From contig JAXMMT010000009.1 in assembly GCA_034399355.1 (NCBI GenBank), forward strand, positions 207,523 to 271,522: a stretch of DNA of 64,000 nucleotides, in the 5' to 3' direction. This DNA comes from UBA2279 sp034399355 (GTDB lineage: Bacteria > Actinomycetota > Coriobacteriia > Anaerosomatales > Anaerosomataceae). This document shows positions 7,722 through 15,574 of the stretch, in pieces. The notes below the pieces were generated by a model, which ran no database searches, had not been told where the DNA came from, and worked only from the letters and a program-made list of their open reading frames with translations. The position numbers and the translations under genes were made by a program. Position 1 is the first letter of the stretch; the number at the start of each line of letters is the position of its first letter.

Positions 7722-9166
7722 CTACCAGCCCAGCGCCGGCAGCGCATGAGCGAAGATGCTCCCTGCCCCAACGCCAACGACAATCGTGAAGCCCACAATA
7801 CACGCCGCCCGCCACCACCCGTGCTCTCTGGCTAGGACGGCAATGGTAGAAACACACGGTACTGCGATGGTGTTCACGAGCGCATACACGAACAGATTGG
7901 TCGGCGTCATGAATGATGTGAGTTCCCTCGCTCCCGTACCCATCACGGCAACCGCCATCACAACAAGCAGCTGCAACGCCAACTCTTTTCTCAGCGTACC
8001 GATGAGTAGTGTCAGGCCAGCCACAGCAGGAAGACCCAGCCATCCCTCCATGACCGGCGCTAGGGGTTCGGCGAGATTGGTCAACATACCGGTCTCGTAC
8101 AGACCGCCGAGTACCAGGCTGCCGACGATCACGATCGGCGTCGCAACGAACAGAAACTCCCGGAACTGACTCCACGCCTTCCGGAGCACGCCCCTCACCG
8201 ACGGACGGCGGAACGGGAACATCTCCATGACGAGCCCCGTCGACGTGCCCGGCAGGACCGCATTGAGACCGAGCCCCGTGAATACCCACAGAATGAATAC
8301 GATGCCGAGAACCCCGATCGCAGGTCCTGCGCCGATGAAATGACCGACGGAGCCGAGGACGACAGCCGTGCGGGCACTGCACGGTACCAGCGCCACGAGT
8401 GTCGAGGTAATCAGTCGCTCCCTCCGGTCCGGAAGGGAGCGAGTAGCCAGTACTGCCGGCACGCTGCAACCCGCCGCCGCGCAACCTCGGTCAAATCCAG
8501 AAGCGGACTTCCCTCGCTGCTTTCGTTGAAAAAGACACCGAAGTCCTCCGCCCCGGACAGAAGTTGCAACACGAGCGCACGAGGCGTCAGGCCATACGGG
8601 CACTCTTCCAAACGCCTCGCAGTCGGCGCCAGCAACCGAATCGAAGACTCCACAGTCTGAGAGTACAGTGGCGCCGGGGACCCGATGCCTTCGCTCACCT
8701 CAAGCGCAGCAGCCACGAGTTCCTCAAGACCAAGCCCTTGCGTCGCCGCAGTCTGCACCACGCGAATGCCCAACCGTGTCGACAGTAGTCCGACGTCCAC
8801 TCCAATCCCTGCCCGCTGAGCCTCGTCGACAAGATTCACCGCCACCACGCACGGCTCTCCGAGGTCGAGAACCTCCAGCACCAGCTTGAGGTTCCTGGCG
8901 AGGTTACCGGCATCGACGACCACCACTACCACGTCCGGGCGAACGTCGAGAAGCGCCCTCCGCGACACCCAACTCTCCTCTGTGTCCGTATAGAGCGAGT
9001 ACGCGCCCGGCAGGTCTGCCACGGTGAACCGTCGATCACCGAACGCGGTCTCGGCAAACTGCACCTCGCGAGTGGTGCCCGGGTAGTGCGCAGTGGAGAC
9101 GCCAAGACCTGTCATGGCATTGAACAGTGTCGACTTCCCGACGTTCGGATTGCCGAGAAGAGCCAC
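7722..9166 (-). pseudogene. feoB: Ferrous iron transporter FeoB, broken by internal deletion and frame change
   Basis: The N-terminal reading frame (GTG 9166 to 8411) encodes the G domain: ALLGNPNVGKST (G1), the GTT switch region, DLPGAYSL (G3) and NLVDE (G4), plus the start of the GDI helical domain. The membrane half is intact but in another frame. It runs from about GCSVPAVLATRSLPDRRERL at 8470 to the stop at 7722, including PCSARTAVVL and the closing PCVSTIAVLAREHGWW. Compared with E. coli FeoB, the segment between GDI and the first VPAV motif (first membrane helices and first Gate region, roughly 130-150 residues) is missing. The junction lies near 8455-8480. Neither ORF alone could make a transporter. 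A sequencing or assembly artefact is the main alternative. Confidence 0.8.
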
Positions 9167-9230
9167 GACGCGATCGGCATTTCGAGGCTAACCAGTCGCG
9201 CGCTATCGCGGAGAGCAGTCCAATCGGACG

Positions 9231-9917
9231 TCACAGGTCAGGGTCTCCGGCTACTTGTCGTGAGGTCTCCTTCGCAGGAGTCACAACGATCTTCGAAGCC
9301 ACATCGCGCCCGAGGGCGTATCTTGAACCCCCCACTTCGATCATCAGCGGTCCCTTGAAGGGCGCGACGTCGCATATCGCTACTTCCGTACCCGGATACA
9401 TGCCGAGACTGGCGAGATACGAGAGCAAGCTATCGTCCTCGTCCTCGACGCGCAGTATCTCGACACGAGACCCCTCACCGAAGTCGCACAGCGGCTCACC
9501 GGTCACCTCGGCCATGGTACCGTCGCTTCGAGGGATAGGGTGGCCATGGGGGCAGAATGCGGGGTTCTCCAGAAACGCCTCAAGAGCGGACTGCACCCTG
9601 GGCGATAGTGCATGCTCTAGAAGGCAAGCTTCCTCATGCACCTCATCCCACGCGAGCCCCAATGCATCAACGAGGAACCGCTCGGCCAGGCGATGCCGCC
9701 GAACGATGCTGATCGCCTCCGACGTGCCAGCAGCAGTCAGAACCACACCGTTGTCCGGCCGCGTGATCAGCTCCTTCGTTTGGAGGCGCTTCAGCGTTGC
9801 GGTCACCGTGGGACCAGACACACGCATAGCCTCAGCGATTTGGGCGGGACGCACATCCCCGTGTTCGGCCAGCTTGTATATCGCCTCGAGGTACTCCTCA
9901 AGTGTCGCGCTCGGCAT
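9231..9917 (-). CDS. DtxR/MntR-family metal-dependent regulator with C-terminal FeoA (SH3) domain
   Basis: 228 aa. The N-terminal winged helix (ATLEEYLEAIYKLAEHGDVR, then AEAMRVSGPTVTATLKRLQ as recognition helix) and the dimerisation/metal domain (RRHRLAERFLVDALGL, EVHEEACLLEHALSP, CPHGHPIP) are those of IdeR/MntR proteins. Residues about 150-215 form a FeoA-like SH3 fold (LSYLASLGMYPGTEVAI...). It is encoded just upstream of feoB on the same strand with no separate feoA, so it presumably senses Fe(II) or Mn(II) and controls the transporter. The start ATG at 9917 has CGGAGG upstream. A palindromic operator candidate lies 50 bp further upstream. Confidence 0.9.
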   Translation of the reverse strand: MPSATLEEYLEAIYKLAEHGDVRPAQIAEAMRVSGPTVTATLKRLQTKELITRPDNGVVLTAAGTSEAISIVRRHRLAERFLVDALGLAWDEVHEEACLLEHALSPRVQSALEAFLENPAFCPHGHPIPRSDGTMAEVTGEPLCDFGEGSRVEILRVEDEDDSLLSYLASLGMYPGTEVAICDVAPFKGPLMIEVGGSRYALGRDVASKIVVTPAKETSRQVAGDPDL

Positions 9918-9966
9918 GTAGTGCCTCCGTAATCGACAGTACGCTGTACACCACCGGATGCATGAT

Positions 9967-9988
9967 GGCCTTAGTCGATGCTAAAGCC
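9967..9988. promoter_or_regulatory. Candidate DtxR-type operator
   Basis: A 22-bp interrupted palindrome, GGCCTTAG-N6-CTAAAGCC (7 of 8 arm positions complementary), sits 50-71 bp upstream of the DtxR-FeoA start codon. DtxR/IdeR sites contain TTAG...CTAA half-sites, so autoregulation or feo control is a reasonable inference. No experimental support is available here. Confidence 0.5.
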
Positions 9989-10147
9989 TCCGACACGCCG
10001 AAACAAGTGGTAGCACTTACCTGACATTATCAGGACCCTCTTCACCGCATCGGGCATCTTGTTGCTGCCGTTCGTTCTACTCTATTAACCGTTCGTTCAC
10101 CTTTTCTGCCCGTTCGGCACGTTGCCAGACATTTCTCATGAATCGTC

Positions 10148-10176
10148 TTGACGGTGCTTTCGGGGTGCCGTAGAGT
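10148..10176 (+). promoter_or_regulatory. Promoter of RNA cassette, copy 1
   Basis: TTGACG (10148-10153) and TAGAGT (10171-10176) are separated by 17 bp, a near-consensus housekeeping promoter. Start is predicted near 10183, immediately before the 5' strand of the closing helix. Confidence 0.7.
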
Positions 10177-10182
10177 CATAGG

Positions 10183-10364
10183 CGTCCCGAGAAGTCGGAC
10201 TGAGCGAACCTCGAAAAGTAGCGTACCAGTAGCTGCTCGCGAGGGTCTCGGCGGAAAGGTTTAGCGCAAGCGGGCCGGACCGACGAGGTTCCTCAAGAGT
10301 GTGAAACGGGAAGCTGTGGATTAGGGGATCTCGCAGGCGAGGTTTCTCGGGACACTTCTATTCT
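10183..10364 (+). ncRNA. Putative structured non-coding RNA, copy 1
   Basis: The predicted transcript starts with the 5' strand of a perfect 10-bp closing helix: GTCCCGAGAA at 10184-10193 pairs with TTCTCGGGAC at 10344-10353. Inside it a 12-bp helix with one bulged C (TGAG-C-GAACCTCG 10201-10213 with CGAGGTTCCTCA 10284-10295) and a third helix (10244-10251 with 10275-10281, one bulged U) nest correctly. A CTCG-CAGG-CGAG hairpin lies in the 3' part. End-pairing and size recall 6S-like RNAs, but I cannot match it to any family. No obvious intrinsic terminator follows this copy. Confidence 0.6.
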
Positions 10365-10530
10365 CAGACATACCCCCTGCTTAGGGATAGCGCAGTACTG
10401 CGCTTTGTTCGAGCCCCTGTTGACGCAACGCCACACTCGGCGGGGTTCCGGTGAGTTCTCTTCGCGTTAAGGATCCGGATCATCACTTGCGACGAGACCA
10501 CCCTTCCGCCTTCACGCAAGACGTTGTCCG

Positions 10531-10556
10531 TGACGCGACTCCCGGGAGTCGCGTCA
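10531..10556. repeat. Perfect 26-bp palindrome
   Basis: TGACGCGACTCCC followed immediately by its exact reverse complement, with no spacer. It could be a protein-binding site or a cruciform. It is not followed by a T-run and so is not a typical terminator. Confidence 0.85.
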
Positions 10557-10596
10557 ACCATCACCGGCTACTCCCCCATCATGCCACCTGGATATG

Positions 10597-10610
10597 CGAA
10601 CTTATGTTCG
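10597..10610. promoter_or_regulatory. Candidate LexA (SOS) box
   Basis: CGAACTTATGTTCG has the perfect CGAAC-N4-GTTCG arms of Gram-positive LexA sites. Flanking -35/-10 elements are weak in both directions. No secure target gene lies nearby, only the doubtful minus-strand 65-codon ORF starting at 10561. Confidence 0.45.
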
Positions 10611-10740
10611 ACGAACGGCGCTGAACGCGTCCCGGAGACACCGCCGCATTCTTCGACATGCCATTTGTCCGCCGATACCGACCGAGCGCAATCTCTTTGG
10701 AGCCGTTCGGCACGTTGCCAGACATTTCTCATGAATCGTC

Positions 10741-10769
10741 TTGACGGTGCTTTCGGGGTGCCGTAGAGT
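10741..10769 (+). promoter_or_regulatory. Promoter of RNA cassette, copy 2
   Basis: TTGACG (10741-10746), a 17-bp spacer, and TAGAGT (10764-10769), identical to copy 1. Predicted start is near 10776. Confidence 0.7.
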
Positions 10770-10775
10770 CATAGG

Positions 10776-10957
10776 CGTCCCGAGAAGTCGGACCGAGCGA
10801 ACCTCGAAAAGTAGCGTACCAGTAGCTGCTCGCGAGGGTCTCGGCGGAAAGGTTTAGCGCAAGCGGGCCGGACCGACGAGGTTCCTCAAGAGTGTGAAAC
10901 GGGAAGCTATGGATTAGGGGATCTCGCAGGCGAGGTTTCTCGGGACACTTCTATTCT
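10776..10957 (+). ncRNA. Putative structured non-coding RNA, copy 2
   Basis: Same helices as copy 1: closing helix 10777-10786 with 10937-10946, inner helix 10794-10806 with 10877-10888, third helix 10837-10844 with 10868-10874. The T-to-C change at 10794 affects only the outermost pair of the inner helix. The G-to-A change at 10909 falls in a predicted loop region. Both changes therefore leave the fold intact. Unlike copy 1, this copy is followed within 6 bp by a strong intrinsic terminator (10963-10999). Confidence 0.6.
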
Positions 10958-10962
10958 TCAAG

Positions 10963-10999
10963 AAACAAAGGCGGCTTCCTTGCGGAGCCGCCTTTGTTT
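10963..10999. terminator. Bidirectional intrinsic terminator
   Basis: A perfect 14-bp stem (AAACAAAGGCGGCT / AGCCGCCTTTGTTT) with a 9-nt loop and T-rich arms on both sides. It can end both the RNA cassette coming from the left and the mnmA...queD operon coming from the right (queD stops at 11023). Confidence 0.9.
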
Positions 11000-11022
11000 G
11001 CGGAATAGACTCCCCCAGGCTA

Positions 11023-11388
11023 CTACCGGTGATACGTGATCCGCGCGACCGGCGACTCCCAGACTGAGACTTCCTTGACCTCGACCTCATCGCCAACGAT
11101 CTCTATAAGGCGATCGTAGACGATACGCGAGAGATTCTCGGCCGTGGGACTCAATTCATCGAAGGGCGCGATCTCATTCAGATACGAGTGGTCGTACTCG
11201 TCCAGAACCGCGGCAAGATCTGCCTTCAGGCGTTTGAAATCGTAGACGATCTCAATGCCATCGAGTTCCTCACCTTGCACGGTGACTTCCACGTCCCACG
11301 TGTGCCCGTGCAGGTTCCGACATTCGCCTGGATAACCTCTCAGCGCGTGTGCAGCATCGAAGTGTCCTTTGATCGTGAGCTCGTACAT
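11023..11388 (-). CDS. queD: 6-carboxy-5,6,7,8-tetrahydropterin synthase (QueD/PTPS family)
   Basis: 121 aa starting MYELTIKGHFDAAHALRGYP at ATG 11388. GGAGTCCGGAG lies upstream, and the start is 11 bp after the RNase H stop. The enzyme converts dihydroneopterin triphosphate to 6-carboxytetrahydropterin in preQ0/queuosine synthesis. Zn-binding histidines are in HFDAAH and NLHGHTWDVEV; the catalytic region YDHSYLNE and the closing ESPVARITYHR are typical. A longer reading from 11523 would run through the RNase H gene and is rejected. Last gene of its operon, followed by a terminator. Confidence 0.93.
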   Translation of the reverse strand: MYELTIKGHFDAAHALRGYPGECRNLHGHTWDVEVTVQGEELDGIEIVYDFKRLKADLAAVLDEYDHSYLNEIAPFDELSPTAENLSRIVYDRLIEIVGDEVEVKEVSVWESPVARITYHR

Positions 11389-11398
11389 CTCCGGACTC

Positions 11399-11863
11399 CT
11401 ATTCGAACAGGGTTCCCTGGCCTCCGTCACACGCCGGCCAAACCGCGCTTCCCACCACACCTCGCGCATCCATGGCCCGGTTCGCCAGGTCATCTGCGTC
11501 TTTGTTCTGATCGCGCCTGACATGCACGAACTCCACCGTCCCTACCGTGGACACAGCTGAGAGGGCCCGCTCGTACAGCGGTTTGAGACCGGGGTGCTTG
11601 ACCCTGTACTGCCCCTTCATCTGCTTAACGACGAGCTCGCTGTCCGCCTTGACGACCAACCGGCGTGCCCCATGAGCGATTGCGGTCTCGAGGCCCCAAA
11701 TCAACGCCTCGTACTCGGCCACATTGTTGGTGACCTCACCGAGATAGCGCCCGCCCTCGCAGACAACCGCACCATTTGGGTCTCTCAAAACGATACCCGC
11801 CCCGGCGGGACCCGGATTGCCGCGGGCGCCTCCATCGGTGTGCAATATGTACGCTGCGCTCAC
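11399..11863 (-). CDS. Ribonuclease H-like protein (RNase HI family)
   Basis: 154 aa from GTG 11863, which overlaps the stop of the zinc-ribbon gene (GTGA). The fold signature YILHTDGGARGNPGPAGAGIVL carries the first catalytic Asp; EYEALIWGLETA gives the Glu and VVKADSELVVKQMKG the second Asp. VRRDQNKDADDLANRAMD gives the final Asp. This is the short, stand-alone type often encoded next to nif3 and a zinc-ribbon protein in actinobacteria. Likely degrades RNA in RNA/DNA hybrids. Confidence 0.9.
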   Translation of the reverse strand: MSAAYILHTDGGARGNPGPAGAGIVLRDPNGAVVCEGGRYLGEVTNNVAEYEALIWGLETAIAHGARRLVVKADSELVVKQMKGQYRVKHPGLKPLYERALSAVSTVGTVEFVHVRRDQNKDADDLANRAMDARGVVGSAVWPACDGGQGTLFE

Positions 11864-12588
11864 TCGGACACCTGGGACAACCGAACGACCAAGAGGCGCT
11901 TGCAGTCCGGACACACGGCGATGTCCGGGCCGACCTCCAGTGCCTGCACCCGCTCTGCTGGCAGCTGCACGCGACAGGCACTGCACATACCACCCTGCAA
12001 CACGCCGACCCCAACACCATGCTTCGCTTCTCGCGCGTGTTCGTAACGCTCGATCAGGTCTTTCGGCAGAGCTGCGGCCACTGCGTCTCGCCTGGCCTTC
12101 ATTGCAGCGATCTCGCGTTGCAGCGCCCCGCCCTTCTCTCGGAATGAGGTGATGAGTTGCGCTTCTTTCGCGTGAGCTTTCGCAATCGCCTCATCCACCT
12201 TCGCGACTTGCGCCTGCCCGTCCTCGACCTTCTCCATCACTCCGATAGTGGTGTTCTCCAACTTGTCCTTGCGTCGCTTGAGGGCGTCGAGTTCGCGGCT
12301 GAGGTTCTGCACCTCTTTCGGGTTGGTTACATCTCCCGAGAGGATCTTCACTTGTTCGGCCTCGATTTTCGCATCGAGCGCGGCGATTTCATCCTCGTCC
12401 CGTTTCACCACGTGCTGTGCTTCATCGACATAGGCCTGGGCCTTGACTCGTAGGGAATCGATCTCTCTGATCCGCTTGCGCAACTCCAGAATCGCGCGCT
12501 TCTCAGGAATCTCGTCCAGGCGCTTCTCGGCCCGCACGATGCCGAGATCTTGCTCGGACAATGAAAGCAGTCCACGCCCTAGATCCAT
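11860..12588 (-). CDS. Coiled-coil protein with C4-type zinc ribbon (DUF164/zf-RING_7 family)
   Basis: 242 aa. Residues about 10-180 are a long charged coiled coil rich in Lys, Glu, Ala and Leu. The C-terminus carries a four-cysteine zinc ribbon, CSACRVQLP...CPDCKRLL. The same product is encoded between nif3 and an RNase H gene in mycobacteria (Rv2229c). The precise function is not established; a nucleic-acid scaffold role is an inference. It starts 3 bp after the nif3 stop and overlaps the RNase H start. Confidence 0.88.
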   Translation of the reverse strand: MDLGRGLLSLSEQDLGIVRAEKRLDEIPEKRAILELRKRIREIDSLRVKAQAYVDEAQHVVKRDEDEIAALDAKIEAEQVKILSGDVTNPKEVQNLSRELDALKRRKDKLENTTIGVMEKVEDGQAQVAKVDEAIAKAHAKEAQLITSFREKGGALQREIAAMKARRDAVAAALPKDLIERYEHAREAKHGVGVGVLQGGMCSACRVQLPAERVQALEVGPDIAVCPDCKRLLVVRLSQVSE

Positions 12589-12591
12589 GTG

Positions 12592-13704
12592 TCAACGCCT
12601 CTCAGTCGTCCACCAGCCTACGGCCGGTTCTTCTTCCGTCACACTCGCGCGGTCGCCGAGCGCCTCCCGCGCCGCTCGGGCGAGCACGTGCACCAGCGGC
12701 CACTCGGTCGCGTCATGTCCCGCCTCGATGACCGCGAGGCCGGCGTCAAGCGCGGCACGTGCGTCATGATACCGTACCTCGCCCCCCAGAAGAGCATCCG
12801 CGTCCATCGCAATCGCGCGACCGATGAGCGATCTAACGGACCCGTTGCCAACTGCGACACGGCGAACTGCGCGTCCCGGGTCACCCCAAACACGCGCATC
12901 GACCGAAAGGACCGATGCGCAGCGAGCTGCGAACACGCTGAGCGACTCCGGCTCCTCAAGTTCACACAGACGGCCGAGACGTGCTGCGCCGCGAGAGAGC
13001 TCGCCCGTCACCACGGTGATCGTCGGTTCCTCATAAGGATGCACGTCCCTAACGGCGGAGAGCACCGCACCGGCGATGGCAGGCGGACATGTCGCCTCGA
13101 TGCGCACCTCCTCGCCCGCATAGGCACCTCTCCCACCGATTTTCGGAGCGCTCCCCTCGTGGGCTACATAGCGACCGGTGCCCGCACCTGAGAAGCTGCA
13201 ACCCGAGTACAGCCCCACACGGCCCGCGCCCGCAGCCGTGAGCGCGTCTCTAACGCCGTCGGCAGCATCAAACGGGGCAAATGTCGTCACCACGGCCACA
13301 GGCTCCTCAGACGCCTCGAGAGGCTCAACGATATGCAATCCGAGCAGTTTGGGCAGCGCCTCGGCTCCTGCGGGAGCTCTATCGAGGTTGGTATGAAAAG
13401 ATACAAGCGCCACATGTGCGGCCATAGCATCCACAAGCACCGCATCTTTGCCGCCGACAATCAACGGAAGCGATACTTCAAGTGCCGCGGGATGGTGCGT
13501 AAGCAGCACATCGTAACCGCCAGCAACGGCACGGTGCACGGCGGCACGGTCCGCATCAAGTGTCACCAGAACCGAGCGCACTGGCGCATCATGGTCACCG
13601 GCGACGAGCCCCACACGGTCCCACGAATCCGCCCAGGCAATCGGGAACTCACGATCGAGCGCAACCACGAGATCGCGGACGGTTATCGTTCTTGCAACAT
13701 CCAT
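12592..13704 (-). CDS. Nif3-like dinuclear metal centre protein
   Basis: 370 aa, the long form with a central insertion domain (about residues 130-235, HPYEEPTITVV motif of the CutA-like/YqfO insert). Metal ligands of the Nif3 fold are visible in LLTHHPAA, VSFHTNLDRA and EAGHDATEWP. Family members are ring-shaped hexamers, sometimes annotated as GTP cyclohydrolase I type 2, but the reaction remains uncertain. The start codon shares one base with the stop of the PHP phosphatase gene. Confidence 0.9.
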   Translation of the reverse strand: MDVARTITVRDLVVALDREFPIAWADSWDRVGLVAGDHDAPVRSVLVTLDADRAAVHRAVAGGYDVLLTHHPAALEVSLPLIVGGKDAVLVDAMAAHVALVSFHTNLDRAPAGAEALPKLLGLHIVEPLEASEEPVAVVTTFAPFDAADGVRDALTAAGAGRVGLYSGCSFSGAGTGRYVAHEGSAPKIGGRGAYAGEEVRIEATCPPAIAGAVLSAVRDVHPYEEPTITVVTGELSRGAARLGRLCELEEPESLSVFAARCASVLSVDARVWGDPGRAVRRVAVGNGSVRSLIGRAIAMDADALLGGEVRYHDARAALDAGLAVIEAGHDATEWPLVHVLARAAREALGDRASVTEEEPAVGWWTTERR

Positions 13705-14519
13705 CAGAACCTCATCTCTCGGGACACGCGACCCTCAAAGACCACCACGTTGCGGTACCCGACGGCCGCGAGTGCCTCTACGGCGAGGTTATATCCATAG
13801 CCGACTTCAGACGGCACATGAGCGTCGGATCCGATGGTAGCGGGCACTCCTGCGCGGAAGAACGCCTTCAGTAATGGCAGCGCCGGGTACAGCTCAGCGC
13901 ACGGTTTCCTTAGGCCCGCAGTGTTCACCTCTATCGCCACACCCGCACCGGCGACAGCATCCGCAAGCCTGGTATAGCGATCATGCAGGTCATCATCCGG
14001 GACAAATCGGAACTTCTTAACGAGATCGGCGTGACCCAACACGTCGAACAACCCACTGGCGGCAGCCTCCGCCAGCTGTGCGAAATAACGGTCCCAAAGC
14101 GCACCGATGTCCCAGCGTGCATACCCCTCCATACGTTCAGGGTCGTCGAACGTCCAGCCATCGATCATATGCACCGACCCTAGCACCAGGTCGAACGGAT
14201 AACGTGACAGCAGATCCCGGGTGTATGCCTCCTCACCCGGGATGTGATCGGCTTCAATACCCAGGAGTACCTGCGGGCCTCCGTTCGCAGCAGCAACGGC
14301 GCGCGCATCCAAGACCTCGCCGACGTAGTTGGCAAGTTCACTCTCGGGCATGGCGTACTCGGCCACACGCGGGTCACGAGCCAGTGCGGACACAGGGAGG
14401 GGCAGGTGGTCTGTGACGCCGAGCACCTCGATTCCGAGCTCTCTTGCCCGCCGCAGGTAGTCGTTGACCGTGCCCTTGGCGTGACCGCAGCGTGACGTGT
14501 GGACATGTAGGTCGATCAT
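13704..14519 (-). CDS. PHP-domain phosphatase, histidinol-phosphatase (HisK/HisJ) family
   Basis: 271 aa. Begins MIDLHVHTSRCGHAKGTVND with the PHP metal motif HxH, followed by GVTDHLPLP, LGIEADHIPG, LGSVHMIDGW, LGHADLVKKF and GSDAHVPSEVG, matching the trinuclear metal site of HisK-type enzymes. Probably dephosphorylates histidinol phosphate, although substrates of this family vary. It overlaps mnmA by ATGA. Confidence 0.85.
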   Translation of the reverse strand: MIDLHVHTSRCGHAKGTVNDYLRRARELGIEVLGVTDHLPLPVSALARDPRVAEYAMPESELANYVGEVLDARAVAAANGGPQVLLGIEADHIPGEEAYTRDLLSRYPFDLVLGSVHMIDGWTFDDPERMEGYARWDIGALWDRYFAQLAEAAASGLFDVLGHADLVKKFRFVPDDDLHDRYTRLADAVAGAGVAIEVNTAGLRKPCAELYPALPLLKAFFRAGVPATIGSDAHVPSEVGYGYNLAVEALAAVGYRNVVVFEGRVSREMRF

Positions 14520-15574
14520 GAAACCCCCGTGAGATAGCCTCCGCCGATCACCCTGTCGCCTTCATAGCATACGAGGCTCTGACCGTGGGCGATACTCGAG
14601 ACAGCCGAGTCAAAGCGCATGGTGAGCTCCGTCCCACGAACATCAACAGTTCCCAGAGTCGGAACGGCGCGGTACCGAATCTGCGCTTCAACCCGCTGTT
14701 CCCCCTCAGGCCCGTCCCACACGACATTGTAAGCGTGTACTTCACGGGCCTCGCACGCCTCGGCCGGACCAACGACCACCCGAGATTGAGCAGCGTCGAT
14801 CGCGACCACATACAGTGGCGGCCCGCCACCAACACCGATGCCTTTGCGCTGACCAACCGTGAAGCGCCAGATGCCGTCATGAGTGCCCAGCACCTCCCCA
14901 TCCAGGCCTACGATCTCCCCGCACTTCGGCCGAACACCTACTTCGGCCAGCAAACCTTCCACGTCGGTCCCACTCAAAAAGCAGATGTCCTGGCTTTCAT
15001 CACGATCCGCAGACGGCAGGCTTCGTTGGAGAGCCATGTCGCGCACTTGAGGCTTCCGCATCCCACCCAAAGGGAACCACAGCCGCTGCAATCGGCTTCC
15101 CACAAGCCGGTACAGGAAGTAGGACTGATCCTTTCCTGCGTCCAAACCGCGAAGCAGTACGGCATGTCCTTGGGATGCGTCGATGCGCGCGTAATGCCCG
15201 GTGACAAGCACATCAGCACCTTCGCTGACGGCAGCGTCCAATAGTAGTCCGAACTTGATGTGATCGTTGCAGACGACACACGGGTTAGGCGTCTCCCCGC
15301 TCAAGTAAGCGTCGATAAACGGGCGCACGACCAGCTCAGCAAACGGCCCGCTCAGGTCGATGACCCTGTGTGGGATGCCAAGCGTGCCCGCTACCTCGGC
15401 GGCCGCGCGGACTGCCCCATCGTCAACGCGTTCATTGACCCCAAGTCGCATGGTGACACCGAGGACGTCCAACCCCTCGTCGAGCGCGATCGACGCCGCG
15501 ACGGCACTATCAACTCCACCACTGAGCGCAACCCATGCACACTTGTCGCCCGCATGAGGTCGCATACATGTCAC
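14516..15574 (-). CDS. mnmA: tRNA-specific 2-thiouridylase MnmA
   Basis: 352 aa. PP-loop ATPase that thiolates U34 of tRNAs for Lys, Glu and Gln. Seen: ALSGGVDSAVAA (PP loop), NPCVVCNDHIKF with the catalytic Cys, TGHYARID, DQSYFLYRL, SQDICFLSGTD with the second Cys, and FTVGQRKGIGV. The start is GTG 15574, overlapping the preceding stop as GTGA; an in-frame ATG at 15565 is an alternative. It heads a tRNA-modification theme continued by queD at the end of the operon. Confidence 0.95.
   Translation of the reverse strand: MTCMRPHAGDKCAWVALSGGVDSAVAASIALDEGLDVLGVTMRLGVNERVDDGAVRAAAEVAGTLGIPHRVIDLSGPFAELVVRPFIDAYLSGETPNPCVVCNDHIKFGLLLDAAVSEGADVLVTGHYARIDASQGHAVLLRGLDAGKDQSYFLYRLVGSRLQRLWFPLGGMRKPQVRDMALQRSLPSADRDESQDICFLSGTDVEGLLAEVGVRPKCGEIVGLDGEVLGTHDGIWRFTVGQRKGIGVGGGPPLYVVAIDAAQSRVVVGPAEACEAREVHAYNVVWDGPEGEQRVEAQIRYRAVPTLGTVDVRGTELTMRFDSAVSSIAHGQSLVCYEGDRVIGGGYLTGVS

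Larger units (their letters stand above)
10110..10364 (+). repeat. 255-bp direct repeat, copy 1 (RNA cassette)
   Basis: Identical to 10703-10957 except for two substitutions (10201 T versus 10794 C; 10316 G versus 10909 A), about 99% identity over 255 bp. The similarity starts and stops abruptly at both edges. The repeat contains a promoter and a foldable RNA of about 180 nt and has no convincing reading frame. Confidence 0.95.
10365..10702. other. Spacer between the two RNA cassettes
   Basis: 338 bp without a secure gene. It holds a 14-bp palindrome (GCGCAGTACTGCGC, 10390-10403), a perfect 26-bp palindrome at 10531-10556 centred on CCCGGG, and a LexA-like box at 10597-10610. A minus-strand ORF (ATG 10561 to 10364, 65 codons, preceded by GGGGGAG) could be read. 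Its product looks low in coding character and it terminates exactly at the repeat boundary, so I do not call it a gene. Confidence 0.6.
10703..10957 (+). repeat. 255-bp direct repeat, copy 2 (RNA cassette)
   Basis: Second copy of 10110-10364, offset by 593 bp, with two substitutions. The direct orientation means recombination between the copies would delete the 338-bp spacer and one cassette. Confidence 0.95.

Noticed and set aside
10183..10364. Assignment of the repeat RNA as 6S, tmRNA, RNase P or SRP RNA
   Set aside because: Size and end-pairing fit 6S loosely, but I cannot see the family's conserved bubble sequence. Signature sequences of the other three are absent.
10524..10766. Plus-strand 80-codon ORF running into RNA cassette 2
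   Set aside because: Spans a palindrome, a LexA-like box and the cassette promoter. No ribosome site and no coding character.
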